DNA of 64,000 nt from Paenibacillus bovis (GCF_001421015.2 NZ_CP013023.1:5048501-5112500); one strand, 5' to 3'; positions 1-9,090 are shown, numbered from the stretch's first letter. Notes: a model not told the origin generated them from the letters alone. Numbers and translations are program-made.

Positions 1-814
1 TTACGAGGTTATTACCGAGCAGGAACTGCTTTTCAAAACCGATACTCACCAGATGACCGATCGACATAATCAACAGTACGATGATAGTGGTTCGCATCCC
101 CGGCAGCGTGATATGCCACATCTGACGGAATCGACCCGCTCCATCCACGCGGGAAGCTTCGTACTGTTCCTGGTCAATACCCGTGATGGCAGCCAGATAG
201 ATAATCGTGCTCCAGCCCATTTCCTTCCATACATCGGAAGCGGTTACAATTCCCCAGAACCATTGGCCCTGAGCCATAAACTGAATCGGCTGGTCTATAA
301 TATGAAGCGAGACAAGCAGTTCGTTAATAATACCGCCGTCTGTGGAGAGTGCTTTGGTTACGATACCGGCTACAACGACCCATGATACAAAGTGAGGCAG
401 ATAGGAGACGGTCTGTACGGTTCTTTTGAAGATCATGCCCCGAACTTCATTGAGCAGAATGGCAAAAATGACCGGGAAAATAAATCCAAAAATCAGACCG
501 AGGAAGCTCATTGCCAGTGTATTACGCAGTGCCAGGTAAAACTGCTGATCCTGGAACAGGGTAATAAACTGGTCAAACCCTACCCATTTCTGAGCAAAAA
601 ACGAACGGGCCGGCTTGTATTCCTGAAATGCCATCAGCCAGCCCCACAGAGGTACATAGCTGAAGATGAACGCCCAGATTACAAAAGGCAACGACATGAG
701 ATACAAATAACGCTGCTGTTTGAATAGCTTCCAGAATCCCCCAGTTTTACGGGAATTCAGACTGGCTGCCTGATCCCTTTTACGGGAAGAGGCCTGCTTG
801 GTGGTTGATTCCAT
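1..814 (-). CDS. LplB-type sugar ABC transporter permease, 3' truncated by window edge
   Basis: The first 271 residues of a membrane permease for carbohydrate import are visible; the gene runs off the left edge. It begins with a polar N-terminus, then hydrophobic segments starting near residue 38 (LYLMSLPFVIWAFIFSYVPL). The EAA loop that contacts the ATPase is near residues 222-243, with EASRVDGAGRF and HITLPGM. These are family features of LplB/YtcP-type permeases (binding-protein-dependent transport family). The ATG at 814 is preceded by AAGGCGG. It lies leftward and downstream of a YesM/YesN-like two-component pair, which in this family often controls such a transporter; that link is inferred. 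Substrate not readable. Confidence 0.9.
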   Translation of the reverse strand, partial: MESTTKQASSRKRDQAASLNSRKTGGFWKLFKQQRYLYLMSLPFVIWAFIFSYVPLWGWLMAFQEYKPARSFFAQKWVGFDQFITLFQDQQFYLALRNTLAMSFLGLIFGFIFPVIFAILLNEVRGMIFKRTVQTVSYLPHFVSWVVVAGIVTKALSTDGGIINELLVSLHIIDQPIQFMAQGQWFWGIVTASDVWKEMGWSTIIYLAAITGIDQEQYEASRVDGAGRFRQMWHITLPGMRTTIIVLLIMSIGHLVSIGFEKQFLLGNNLV

Positions 815-899
815 AACTCATCCGCCTTCCTATAATCGATCCTGATCGACCTTGATAACTTGATACCGTGTCTGTGTGGGATACCTCTCGATTATAAAA

Positions 900-911
900 G
901 AAAGCGCTTAC
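900..911. promoter_or_regulatory. Putative CcpA cre site upstream of the sugar permease
   Basis: GAAAGCGCTTAC is the palindromic core of the Bacillus catabolite-responsive element (TGNAANCGNTNNCA); only the outermost T and A differ. It lies about 86 bp upstream of the permease start in the 322-bp gap 815-1136, a position that suits glucose repression. CcpA binding is inferred. Confidence 0.6.
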
Positions 912-1111
912 TGTTAATACCTTACAAATTGCACATAAATTCATATAAAAATTAGTCATCGGAAATTCGCTCACCTTTTTCACTGAAAATCAAGGTTTTA
1001 CAGGACCACCCAATCTCCTTGTGTTTTCTTTTTCATCATTCGTTTTGTAGTCTATTTGGTTTCTGTTGAAATAGAGTAATGTATTCTATCGAATGTTACA
1101 GCACAATAAAA

Positions 1112-1138
1112 AAAGCAGAAGCCGTATGCTTCTGCTTT
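1112..1138 (-). terminator. Rho-independent terminator of the response regulator gene
   Basis: An 11-bp stem (AAAGCAGAAGC with GCTTCTGCTTT, 5-nt loop) overlaps the stop codon of the regulator at 1137. On the minus strand it is followed by TTTTTTT. It separates the two-component genes from the permease gene, so the permease should have its own promoter in 815-1110. Confidence 0.85.
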
Positions 1139-2663
1139 AACTGTCTCCCATCTGCTCACGATAAGCAGAAGGCGAGATGCCTGTATATTTTTTGAATTTG
1201 CTGTGGAAATAATCTACATTGGCATAACCGACCTGAGCGGCTACCTTATGCACCTTCATCCCCTGCGCCAGCATTTCCTTGGCATTATCCAGTCGAACCT
1301 GATCAAGAAAATGATTAAAGGATTCGCCGGTATAGGTTTTAAACATTTTGCCCAGATATGCACTGTTATAGTTGAAAATCTCCGCCAGCATCTCCAGCTT
1401 CAGATTATCGCTGTAATGACGACGAATAAAATCGGTCATCTGTTTCATCACCGACTCATGACTGCCACCATCCATCGATTGCAGCAATTCACCAATATGT
1501 TGCAGCACCAGACGGATAATCTGGCCGGCTGTCGACAGGGCGTATAGCTCCGGGATCAGAGACAGGCACTTTTGCACAGCCGGACCCGAACCGGCGATAC
1601 TGCCCGGCAGACGGCTAAGTGCGAGCGATAGCACATGTGAACAAAGACTCTTCGTATCATGCTCGGACAGCATCGCACTGCGACAGGCAGTAATCAGCTC
1701 CTCCAGCACACGTCCTACTGCATCGGTACTACGGATATCGACAGCATAATAGAGACGATCCGCCCATTCTCCAGCCAATGGTACCGTACCTTCGCCATCT
1801 GCTCTTGCAGGTTCGGCTGCCAGAATACCCGATTCTCCTGCCCAGAAGCGCTGTGCCATCAGTGACTCAGCCTGCTCGTAACTGTCATGAATCAGACTTT
1901 TGTCTTTTACCGCTTCCCCGGCAGCCAGATATACCTGACAGCCTTCCGGCTCCAGTGCAATCAATTGTTCCCGCAGCTGCTGCAAACTGTCGGTAGTGAC
2001 TTCGCGCCCCGTCAGTATTCCCAGATAGCTGCCTGCCCGGAAAACGACCGTTTTGGCATCCGCTGTCCATCCGTCCGACAATTGACGGAACGAACGTGCC
2101 AATCCTTCGGAAGGCTTGCCCCGTCCTTCACGCAGCTCTACCAGAATAATCTGATACCAATTCCAGTCCAGCTGCAGCAGGTTTTCTGCTTTGAGCTGCT
2201 CTTTACCGGAGCTGCTCAGCAGCATCTGTTCCACCACTTCATGAACCGGTACCGGCTCGGACCGATGCACATTCACCCGGCGCTCCTGCTCCAGTGTACG
2301 GTATACCCGTCGCAGCTCTTCTTCCATCTCCTGCTCATCCACCGGCTTCAGCAAATATCCATCAACCCCGTAACCCAGTGCTCTGCGAGCATATTCAAAA
2401 TCCGCGTATCCGCTCAGGATCAGTACATGGGCCTGGCGCAGCTTATTCTCGCGCAGCTGTTCGATGACTTCCAGTCCGCTCATACCAGGCATACGGATAT
2501 CCATAATCATCAGATCAGGACGGATGCGCTCATATTTTTGCAATGCTTCGCGTCCGTTGGCCGCTGTCTCGGCAACCTCAAAACCGATCGCATCCCAGTC
2601 TACTATCGTTTTCAGCCCTTCCCGTATTGCCGGCTCATCATCCACAATCATTACTTTAAACAT
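1137..2663 (-). CDS. YesN-like response regulator with AraC DNA-binding domain
   Basis: A 508-residue transcription factor. The receiver domain is at residues 1-120, with acidic pocket D8/D9, phosphoacceptor D55 in MIMDIRMPG, and the conserved lysine in YLLKPVDEQE. A long middle part has no motif I recognise. Residues about 405-505 form an AraC/XylS double helix-turn-helix (SDNLKLEMLAEIFNYNSAYL, then KVHKVAAQVGYANVDYF). It lies 66 bp downstream of a YesM-like kinase on the same strand and probably shares its transcript. By family precedent the pair would switch on the sugar transporter to the left. Target not shown by the sequence. Confidence 0.92.
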   Translation of the reverse strand: MFKVMIVDDEPAIREGLKTIVDWDAIGFEVAETAANGREALQKYERIRPDLMIMDIRMPGMSGLEVIEQLRENKLRQAHVLILSGYADFEYARRALGYGVDGYLLKPVDEQEMEEELRRVYRTLEQERRVNVHRSEPVPVHEVVEQMLLSSSGKEQLKAENLLQLDWNWYQIILVELREGRGKPSEGLARSFRQLSDGWTADAKTVVFRAGSYLGILTGREVTTDSLQQLREQLIALEPEGCQVYLAAGEAVKDKSLIHDSYEQAESLMAQRFWAGESGILAAEPARADGEGTVPLAGEWADRLYYAVDIRSTDAVGRVLEELITACRSAMLSEHDTKSLCSHVLSLALSRLPGSIAGSGPAVQKCLSLIPELYALSTAGQIIRLVLQHIGELLQSMDGGSHESVMKQMTDFIRRHYSDNLKLEMLAEIFNYNSAYLGKMFKTYTGESFNHFLDQVRLDNAKEMLAQGMKVHKVAAQVGYANVDYFHSKFKKYTGISPSAYREQMGDS

Positions 2664-2729
2664 AATGTACCTCCCCCTGTCCAGAATGGTATAACGTCCG
2701 TCTGCTGCATGATATGTGCTGCTGTCTCT

Positions 2730-4520
2730 TTATCCTGCCGGAATTTTAAAAGAAATCTGTGTGCCGACATGCGGCGTACTGGAGATATGCAGACCATAGG
2801 CGCTGCCATAGGAAAGAGTCAGACGCTGATGCACATTGCGCAGACCGATACGTTCTCCTTCCGCTTCGCTATGTAGCGACTTCCGTACCTGCTCCAGTCT
2901 GCTCTCGCTCATCCCTGTACCATTATCGATCACATCAATCATCACCTCATGATCAATCTGCAGGGTACGGATAATGATCAGACCGCCTCCTTCCTTGCTC
3001 TCCATGCCGTGGATAATAGCATTCTCGACCAGCGGCTGAATAATCAGCGGCGGAATCGGTGTGCGGCATGTCTGGGGATCGAGCAGCAGCTCATAATTCA
3101 GCCGCTCGCCAAAGCGGAACTTCTGGATTTCCAGATACGAACGGATCAGCTCCATTTCTCCTTCTATGGTTGTCTGCTTGTTGCCGATCTCCAGATTATT
3201 GCGGATCAGCTTGCCCAGCAGCCGAACAATATAAGCGATCTCTTTTTCACCATTCATGTAGGCTTTCATGCGGATAGACTCCAGCGCATTGAATAGAAAG
3301 TGTGGATTGATCTGACTCGCCAGCATTTTGAAATTAATCTCCCGCTGGCTGATCTCCAGTCGGGTATTGCGTTCATTAGTCTCATAGACCTGATCCATCA
3401 GCTGACGGATGCTGGCGATCATATCATTGAACTTGCGGGATAGCTGTCCAATCTCGTCCATGCCGGAAATGCGCGAAATCGCGCTCAGATCGCCGGTACC
3501 CACTTTGTTCATCTGACGGCTGAGTCCGGACAGACGCCGGGTGATCAGCAGCGAAATCAGCCGCAGGAACAATAGTCCACTGAGCAGAATCAGCAGCAGC
3601 ACACCGGTCCCGATCAGAATGATCATATTGGAATCCCGTACAATCGTATTATTGGAGAAAACCGAGACAATCCGGAGTCCATTGGCACTGCTCTCCGGTA
3701 TCAGTTCATCGACTACAATATTGGACTGCTGACCGTTAACTTCCCGTTCATAGGTACCTTTGCCGGCAGGGTCGATATCAATATCAATCACGGGATCATC
3801 CAGACGCTTACCGATCAGAGCCGTATCCTTGGCGGCCACGATATTGCCGTCCTGGTCCAGGATCATCGTCTCAAATGGCTCTGCACTGATCAATGAATTC
3901 AGATACGCTTGACTCAATTCGATCACCAGCACGCCGCTGGTTGTATAATCGCTGAATTTGATATCGCGCACCAAGCTGAGTTTTTTGATCGGGCTGATCT
4001 GGTCATCACTGCGATAGAACCAGTTAATCTTGCGGCTGTTGATCGCTGTCTGATACCATTCGCTGCTGCGGATATCCGAGTTGATTTTCATAAATTCCAG
4101 GTTGTTCTGGATCGTATCATTGCTGGTGTAAAAGCGTATCGCTGATATTTCGGAGTACAGGCGCAGATATTCATCAAATTCCTGATAATTGTGGTAGGCT
4201 TCCACCAGATCATACACCCGTTCATAACGTGTATTGACCACCTGGCTGAGCCGGTTATCGAATAGCAATTCATTGGAGATGTTAATAGGAATGCGCAGCA
4301 TTGTGGTCATTTGATTTTTGATGCGCTCTACGTTGTTAGTTGTTTGTTCGATCGCATTGTTCAGTGCCTCCTGCCGCAGATAATCCACGACCAGGCCGCC
4401 AATACACAATACCGGCAGCACCACGACAAAAATATACGCAAAAATAAGCTTGTTCTTGATCTTGATATTATTGATGCGCTCAATGAGCAGCTGCAGCATT
4501 GTTCCACGTACTTTTTTCAT
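2730..4520 (-). CDS. YesM-like membrane sensor histidine kinase
   Basis: A 596-residue kinase. A transmembrane helix lies near residues 26-48 (FAYIFVVVLPVLCIGGLVVD), followed by an extracellular sensing part of about 250 residues, a second helix near 300-325, and a HAMP linker (LISLLITRRLSGLSRQMNKV onward). The His_kinase domain carries the phosphoacceptor in QINPHFLFNALESIRM. The C-terminal ATPase has the N box (PLVENAIIHGM) and G boxes (DNGTGMS, GIGLRNVHQRL is seen as IGLRNVHQRL). This layout is typical of kinases paired with YesN regulators at sugar ABC loci. The ligand cannot be inferred. Confidence 0.92.
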   Translation of the reverse strand: MKKVRGTMLQLLIERINNIKIKNKLIFAYIFVVVLPVLCIGGLVVDYLRQEALNNAIEQTTNNVERIKNQMTTMLRIPINISNELLFDNRLSQVVNTRYERVYDLVEAYHNYQEFDEYLRLYSEISAIRFYTSNDTIQNNLEFMKINSDIRSSEWYQTAINSRKINWFYRSDDQISPIKKLSLVRDIKFSDYTTSGVLVIELSQAYLNSLISAEPFETMILDQDGNIVAAKDTALIGKRLDDPVIDIDIDPAGKGTYEREVNGQQSNIVVDELIPESSANGLRIVSVFSNNTIVRDSNMIILIGTGVLLLILLSGLLFLRLISLLITRRLSGLSRQMNKVGTGDLSAISRISGMDEIGQLSRKFNDMIASIRQLMDQVYETNERNTRLEISQREINFKMLASQINPHFLFNALESIRMKAYMNGEKEIAYIVRLLGKLIRNNLEIGNKQTTIEGEMELIRSYLEIQKFRFGERLNYELLLDPQTCRTPIPPLIIQPLVENAIIHGMESKEGGGLIIIRTLQIDHEVMIDVIDNGTGMSESRLEQVRKSLHSEAEGERIGLRNVHQRLTLSYGSAYGLHISSTPHVGTQISFKIPAG

Positions 4521-4658
4521 ATCTTCTCATCGCTCCGCCTGATCAGGATAGATCGTTATCTGCCGATTGCCATATTCCGAATTGTTATACGAACCGAATA
4601 TTAAAACGCTTACAATGAACGAGAAATATAATGTATCATATCACAACCCGACAAAAAA

Positions 4659-4679
4659 GACCGTCTTTCATCGACGGCC
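4659..4679 (-). terminator. Rho-independent terminator
   Basis: On the minus strand GGCCGTC and GACGGTC form a 7-bp stem with one G-U pair, followed by TTTTTT. It lies about 205 bp downstream of def and upstream of the kinase, so it probably ends the def transcript. Nothing else is evident in the gap 4521-4884. Confidence 0.7.
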
Positions 4680-4884
4680 TCTCTGATTGGTAGGATCTGC
4701 ACCATTCAGGCAGAATTGGACTTCATGCTTGCGAACCATGACTGAATCCTCAGTACAGATAACAGGATACAGTCCGGATTTACCTGGATATGAATCTGTC
4801 CCATTTCCAAAGTTTTAAAAAAGTATGAACTTTTTCGAGAAAATAATTCACGAAAACAGAGAATTGTCCGATATACTATAAAGA

Positions 4885-5460
4885 TTACAGCGGACGTATA
4901 TATTCAGCATCGGGCAGACGGAACGGGTCCTTCTTATTAATATGATCATAGAACATCACACCATTCAGATGATCATACTCGTGCTGGAATACGATTGCAG
5001 CAAAGCCTTTTAGCTTGAGCTTGAAGAGTTGCCCCTCCGGCGTATATGCCTGCACCGTAACTTTCTCATATCTTGGTACATAACCGTCCACCGGACGATC
5101 TACAGACAGACACCCTTCACCACTCTCCAGATAGATCATTGCAGCCGAATGACTGACCAGCTTGGGATTGCAGAAGACGTACTCCAGCTGACGATCCTGA
5201 TCATCGGTAAAATACACAACAAAGACGCGTTTGTTCCAGCCAATCTGATTGGCAGAAAGACCTATACCCGCTCGCAGTCCATATTGCTCAGCCGCTTTTT
5301 CGTCCTGGGATTTTTTGAGGAACTCCATCATGCGATTGACTTTTGTACGCTCTTCTTCGGATAAAGGAAGAGTCACCGGTTCTGTCACCTCGCGCAGAAT
5401 CGGATCCCCCTCACGTACAATTTCGTCCATGGTTACAAAGGGAAGTGATGAATCGTTCAA
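4885..5460 (-). CDS. def: Peptide deformylase
   Basis: Removes the formyl group from the N-terminal methionine of new proteins; a metalloenzyme of the cytosol. All three family motifs are present: GIGLSANQ (motif 1, usually GxGLAAxQ), EGCLS (motif 2, metal Cys) and HEYDHLNG (motif 3, metal His and catalytic Glu). The insert before motif 1 and the ending resemble the long Gram-positive type (Bacillus YkrB). I place the start at the TTG at 5460 because AAAGGTGG sits 10 nt before it, giving 191 residues. An in-frame TTG at 5502 and an ATG ten codons downstream are alternatives. Monocistronic; divergent from the MarR gene. Confidence 0.95.
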   Translation of the reverse strand: MNDSSLPFVTMDEIVREGDPILREVTEPVTLPLSEEERTKVNRMMEFLKKSQDEKAAEQYGLRAGIGLSANQIGWNKRVFVVYFTDDQDRQLEYVFCNPKLVSHSAAMIYLESGEGCLSVDRPVDGYVPRYEKVTVQAYTPEGQLFKLKLKGFAAIVFQHEYDHLNGVMFYDHINKKDPFRLPDAEYIRPL

Positions 5461-5592
5461 TAGAATTGGGCCACCTTTTAATTGATATAATTCGCCTGCC
5501 AATCAGACTGGCAGACTATGCATAGTTCAATATTTTAAAAAATGATAGCTAAATCGGCGATATTTATATTTAATTATAAAAAAAGTTCAAAT

Positions 5593-5647
5593 TTACGTCA
5601 ATGACAGCGGTTTTTTGTCTCAATCTGTCGAATTTGCATTGACGTAA
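5593..5647. repeat. 11-bp perfect inverted repeat between def and the MarR gene
   Basis: TTACGTCAATG (5593-5603) recurs as CATTGACGTAA (5637-5647), with 33 bp between. It lies in the 381-bp AT-rich divergent gap and is not followed by a T run, so it is not a standard terminator. It could be a looping operator; a second inverted pair, TAGTTAAT (5761-5768) and ATTAACTA (5798-5805), is nearer the MarR start. Confidence 0.5.
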
Positions 5648-5841
5648 TACTGGTAACAAATTACTATATTGTTAAGGAAGTTTTAAGAAAGTTTGATTTC
5701 TTATTTGAATTTTTGCAATTTCTATTTTTTACAATCGGATGGTACATAATGGAATTCTGATAGTTAATCATTTTTCACACTTTTCATTATACCGATAATT
5801 AACTAACAGTTTTACCTATATTATTGAGGAGGATTTAACAA

Positions 5842-6297
5842 TTGGAAACGTCTGGTGAACTGCTTAAGAGTTATTTATTGCTTGTGGACCGCATGCCGCG
5901 GATTATGGAATTGCCTACATTGATGCGTCAGCTAAAGTCCAATACGACCGAGATCTTTATTCTTCATTTTCTACTGAACAATGGCAGTCAATATGGAACC
6001 GATATCGTCAAGGCTACCGGTCTGACGACAAGTGCAGTTACACAAATTTGTGATAAGCTGGAACAGGAAGAATTGATTGAACGTACCCGCTCCGATCAGG
6101 ATCGCCGTTATGTGAGCATCTCTATTACCCGTAAGGGCGGCAGAGCTCTCGATAAAATATTTAGTATCATGGCCAGCAAGCTGGTCGACAATATCCGTGA
6201 ACTCAATGACGAAGACGCGGATGAGCTGCTGCTGCATCTGCGCAGTGTAGAACATCTGATTCTAAAACGTAAAGAGCTGGTTGCGAAACAAAGATAA
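5842..6297 (+). CDS. MarR-family transcriptional regulator
   Basis: A 151-residue winged-helix regulator. The DNA-binding core spans residues about 40-105: recognition segment ATGLTTSAVTQICDKLEQEE and wing RTRSDQDRRYVSISITRKG, with the family DRR motif. It starts with TTG, chosen because GAGGAGG stands at 5827-5833 with 8 nt spacing. The flanking helices would form the dimer. It stands alone, divergent from def and convergent with the thioredoxin-like gene, so its targets may lie elsewhere or be itself through the inverted repeats upstream. Ligand unknown. Confidence 0.9.
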   Translation: METSGELLKSYLLLVDRMPRIMELPTLMRQLKSNTTEIFILHFLLNNGSQYGTDIVKATGLTTSAVTQICDKLEQEELIERTRSDQDRRYVSISITRKGGRALDKIFSIMASKLVDNIRELNDEDADELLLHLRSVEHLILKRKELVAKQR

Positions 6298-6360
6298 TAA
6301 TGTAATGATGTTATTTTGCATTTTAACCCTTCTTCATCTGGTTAACATATACATTACCAC

Positions 6361-6400
6361 AAAAAACCCGGTAGGATGATCATCCTGTACCGGGTTTTTC
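6361..6400. terminator. Bidirectional terminator between convergent genes
   Basis: AAAACCCGGTA and TACCGGGTTTT form the stem, with an additional GGATGATCATCC palindrome inside. A and T runs on both sides suit termination of the MarR gene (+) and the thioredoxin-like gene (-). Confidence 0.85.
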
Positions 6401-6416
6401 GCTGTTGTACGGGTAC

Positions 6417-6734
6417 TTATTTGACCTCTGCCAGGTATTCCGATACCTGAGCTGGCGTTTTGGCAAATTTGCTGTGCAGATGGGCAATCTTTTCTCCGTT
6501 ACGGAAAACGAGCAGACTTGGAATGCCTCTGACTTCATTTTGCTCCGCCAGATCCTGGAATTTCTCTGCATCCATCGCATAGAAGCGCTTATCTGTGTTC
6601 TGTTCGATAATACCGCCCATAAAGCGGTCCAGTGTTCTGCAGTCCGGGCACCAGTTGGTATCAAACTTGATAACGGTATATTCCTGTTCACCAATCAATT
6701 GCTGGTACTGCTCTGCGGATTCTATTCTTTCCAT
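6417..6734 (-). CDS. Thioredoxin-like protein with CPDC active site
   Basis: A 105-residue thioredoxin-fold protein. The active site is WCPDC near residues 28-32 (thioredoxin itself has WCGPC), and the cis-proline segment is RGIPSLLVF. No signal peptide, so cytosolic. It resembles the small Bacillus YtpP/YusE group, whose exact reductant role is not well defined. The ATG at 6734 follows AAGGAGCG. Proline and aspartate between the cysteines would change its redox potential; whether it reduces or reads out disulfides is not shown. Confidence 0.88.
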   Translation of the reverse strand: MERIESAEQYQQLIGEQEYTVIKFDTNWCPDCRTLDRFMGGIIEQNTDKRFYAMDAEKFQDLAEQNEVRGIPSLLVFRNGEKIAHLHSKFAKTPAQVSEYLAEVK

Positions 6735-6872
6735 TAGAGAATCGCTCCTTCCAAATCGATTTATTTTACTGTCGGATTAGCAGCCTGTTATTGCTGTCAT
6801 CCGTCAAGCTATCTTAATTTAAAGAATTCTCTGTCCTTATTATCTGCTTTTTAGTTAAATTTGGCAAGATGC

Positions 6873-7646
6873 CTATTGCAGCAGTCGAATGCTGTGACGA
6901 GCATATAGCCATTCCATCATTTCCGGAAAACGGCGATGAAAAGCTTCTTCATTATGATCTTCTCCCTCGATTCGTACAAACTGCCGCTGCTCCGCAGGCA
7001 GTTCACTGCGAGCCAGAATAGCTGCCGCTTCATCGGTTAGCGATTGCATCAGCCGCTGACGATTCGTTTTGGTGGTGCCTTCCAGGGAGCCGATATCCAT
7101 GTAGATACGCAGGTTGGGGTTCAGCTGTCTCTCCTCCATAAATTCCACGAAGCCTTCATACCAGAGAGATGCCGACATCGCCCCAATCCGGCCGAACACC
7201 TCGGGATAGACATAAGCAGCGAACAGAGCAACCAGACCGCCGAGCGACTTGCCGACGATCCCGGTACTTTCCGGACGCGGATCGGTATAGAAATTGCGAT
7301 CAATCCACGGCTTGAGTTCATGCACGATCATATACAGATACTGGCTGGCTCTACCACCAAAATCATCATATCTTCGTCCTGGCAGCAGCTTCTGGGCCGA
7401 CCATGGCGTATATTCATGAATCCGGTCATGCGGCATAATGCCGACCAGTATACATTCAGGCAAAGTTCCGGCTGCAAACCGCAGCTCCAGATGATACAAA
7501 TTGGCATTCAGCACGGGATCATACAGATCCCCGCTATCCTGCACATAGACCACCGGCAGCGGATAGGCCGCCTGATCATAAGAAGGAGGCAAGTAAATCA
7601 ACAATTCACGACCGGCATGTCTTTCGGTAAACAGTGTTCCTTTCAT
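6873..7646 (-). CDS. Esterase-D-like alpha/beta hydrolase
   Basis: A 257-residue putative esterase (PF00756 type). The nucleophile elbow is GKSLGG (Ser), with GMSASLW-like family sequence following as GAMSASLWYEG, and the final catalytic His is probably in EGEDHNEE. The start is the ATG at 7646, preceded by AAGGAGAG; the frame is open for 22 more codons upstream without a good site. Members of this family include Bacillus BesA, which opens the ferric bacillibactin ring, but other members act on S-formylglutathione or xylan esters. Iron-uptake genes are 8 kb away, so a siderophore role is only a possibility. Confidence 0.85.
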   Translation of the reverse strand: MKGTLFTERHAGRELLIYLPPSYDQAAYPLPVVYVQDSGDLYDPVLNANLYHLELRFAAGTLPECILVGIMPHDRIHEYTPWSAQKLLPGRRYDDFGGRASQYLYMIVHELKPWIDRNFYTDPRPESTGIVGKSLGGLVALFAAYVYPEVFGRIGAMSASLWYEGFVEFMEERQLNPNLRIYMDIGSLEGTTKTNRQRLMQSLTDEAAAILARSELPAEQRQFVRIEGEDHNEEAFHRRFPEMMEWLYARHSIRLLQ

Positions 7647-7693
7647 GACGACTCTCCTTCTTCTGCTTTTTAATTTAATAAATAAAGGACAAC

Positions 7694-8047
7694 TTAGATG
7701 AATGTATCCCAAGTATTATCTTTCTTGATTTCATCCGCTAATTCAAGCACTTTTCTCCAGCTGGGTGAATGTCTGACTGCATAAATATTCCACTCTTTGC
7801 CTTGCTGTAACTCCATAACTAATGTTCTTAAAGCAGAACTTTTACATACTACTTCGTTTGTGATCCAGCCTGCATCGTAAAGTGCTTGTAGACTATTTAT
7901 ATGCAAGAATGAAATCACCCCTGTATCAAATTCCTCAAAAATATGATGTGCGATCACCTGATCACTTTCATTTAGCAGATAAACTCCACACTTGTCCATG
8001 GTATCTAAGTATAACTTCATTAATTGTTGTATAGATATTTTCTCCAT
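7694..8047 (-). CDS. Hypothetical protein, 117 aa
   Basis: I do not recognise this protein. It is small, soluble and mildly acidic, with no signal peptide, membrane helix, metal site or helix-turn-helix that I can see. It is markedly more AT-rich than its neighbours, which suggests recent acquisition or a fast-evolving gene. The sequence contains two Cys and ends in a charged helix (SWRKVLELADEIKKDNTWDT). It lies 47 bp upstream of the esterase on the same strand, so the two could be cotranscribed. GGAAC/GAGAG precedes the ATG at 8047, a weak ribosome site. Size and composition resemble small immunity-type proteins, but no toxin gene is nearby. Confidence 0.6.
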   Translation of the reverse strand: MEKISIQQLMKLYLDTMDKCGVYLLNESDQVIAHHIFEEFDTGVISFLHINSLQALYDAGWITNEVVCKSSALRTLVMELQQGKEWNIYAVRHSPSWRKVLELADEIKKDNTWDTFI

Positions 8048-8206
8048 CTGGCACTCTCGTTCCTGTCAAATGATTGCCCTTTAACCGCAGCGAGTATTAT
8101 TCACAGTACTCCCGCTCATACATCTTTATATTTTCATAATATAGTATATGAAATCAGCCAATTTTTTAATGTGCATCTATTATATGATAAAAATAGATTT
8201 CATCAA

Positions 8207-8252
8207 AAATACATCAGCCGATTCCTCAATCGGAAAATCAGCTGATGTATTT
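8207..8252 (-). terminator. Terminator downstream of the ZIP-like transporter
   Basis: AAATACATCAGC pairs with GCTGATGTATTT, enclosing a second hairpin CCGATT/AATCGG. On the minus strand the stem runs into TTTTTGATGAAA. It lies 38 bp after the transporter stop. Confidence 0.7.
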
Positions 8253-8289
8253 ACTGTGATCATTTTACTTTCTACCCTACAATCAAATA

Positions 8290-9090
8290 TTAAATACTCA
8301 ATATCAGCGCAGCCAGCAGCCCCAATGAAGCAATCAGACCGACCATCGGGCCGCCTTCTTCATAGGCTTCCGGTGCCATTGTTGAGCATAGCATGGCGAT
8401 GATCCCGCCGCCGGCAAAAGCGCCGATCCCTGCTTTGATCTCGTTCGGCAGCATTTCCAGGAACAGATAGCCCAGCATGGAAGCGAGTGAGGATACGATC
8501 AGTACGGCGATCCACATGCCCCAGATTTTGCTGCGGGAATAATTACTCTGCTGCATCCCTACGGTACTGGACAATCCTTCTGGAATATTACTCACGAAGA
8601 TAGACACGACCAGCACAGCACTGACACCCTGACCGGTCAGCAGACTGGCTCCGATCATGATAGACTCGGGAATAGCATCCATTACCGTACCTGCGAAAAT
8701 ACCCAGACCGCTGCCGCCTTTGGACTTGCCTTTTTTACCATCTGACGAAGCGTTCTGTCCGCTTTTACCGCTATCCTGATCGTCTCCCTCTTCCGCACGG
8801 CTATAATACGAGCGTTTGCGGTTCGCTCCGCCTCGGGAAGAGATCAGCAGATCGAACACGGTATAGACAACCGCTCCGACCAGAAAACCGATCGCTGTAG
8901 CGACCAGCCCACCATCCTCGATCGCATCTTCCAATAGTTCAAACGAAGCTGCTCCGATCAGTGTACCGGTACCAAATGCCATAATCCAGCCAATAATTTT
9001 TTTGGGAATTTTGAAATACATCGCTACCAGCGCTCCGAGCAATACCGCCGAGCCAGCGATAGCTCCCCACATTAATGCACCCCACATCAT
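8290..9090 (-). CDS. ZIP-family transporter homologue lacking the usual metal-binding histidines
   Basis: A 266-residue integral membrane protein with about eight helices in the ZIP arrangement and a charged loop (near residues 80-120) between the third and fourth. ZIP proteins normally carry HNxPEG and HExPxE in the two central helices. Here the matching segments read MDAIPESIMIG and SNIPEGLSS: proline and glutamate are kept but both histidines are replaced. The loop is rich in Lys, Gly and Ser rather than His. Zinc uptake is therefore uncertain. The start is the ATG at 9090, set by TAAGGAGG; a second ATG follows directly. Monocistronic. Confidence 0.85.
   Translation of the reverse strand: MMWGALMWGAIAGSAVLLGALVAMYFKIPKKIIGWIMAFGTGTLIGAASFELLEDAIEDGGLVATAIGFLVGAVVYTVFDLLISSRGGANRKRSYYSRAEEGDDQDSGKSGQNASSDGKKGKSKGGSGLGIFAGTVMDAIPESIMIGASLLTGQGVSAVLVVSIFVSNIPEGLSSTVGMQQSNYSRSKIWGMWIAVLIVSSLASMLGYLFLEMLPNEIKAGIGAFAGGGIIAMLCSTMAPEAYEEGGPMVGLIASLGLLAALILSI

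Noticed and set aside
53..727. Two plus-strand open frames at the left edge
   Set aside because: Shadows of the minus-strand LplB-type permease, which shows the EAA loop and membrane helices.
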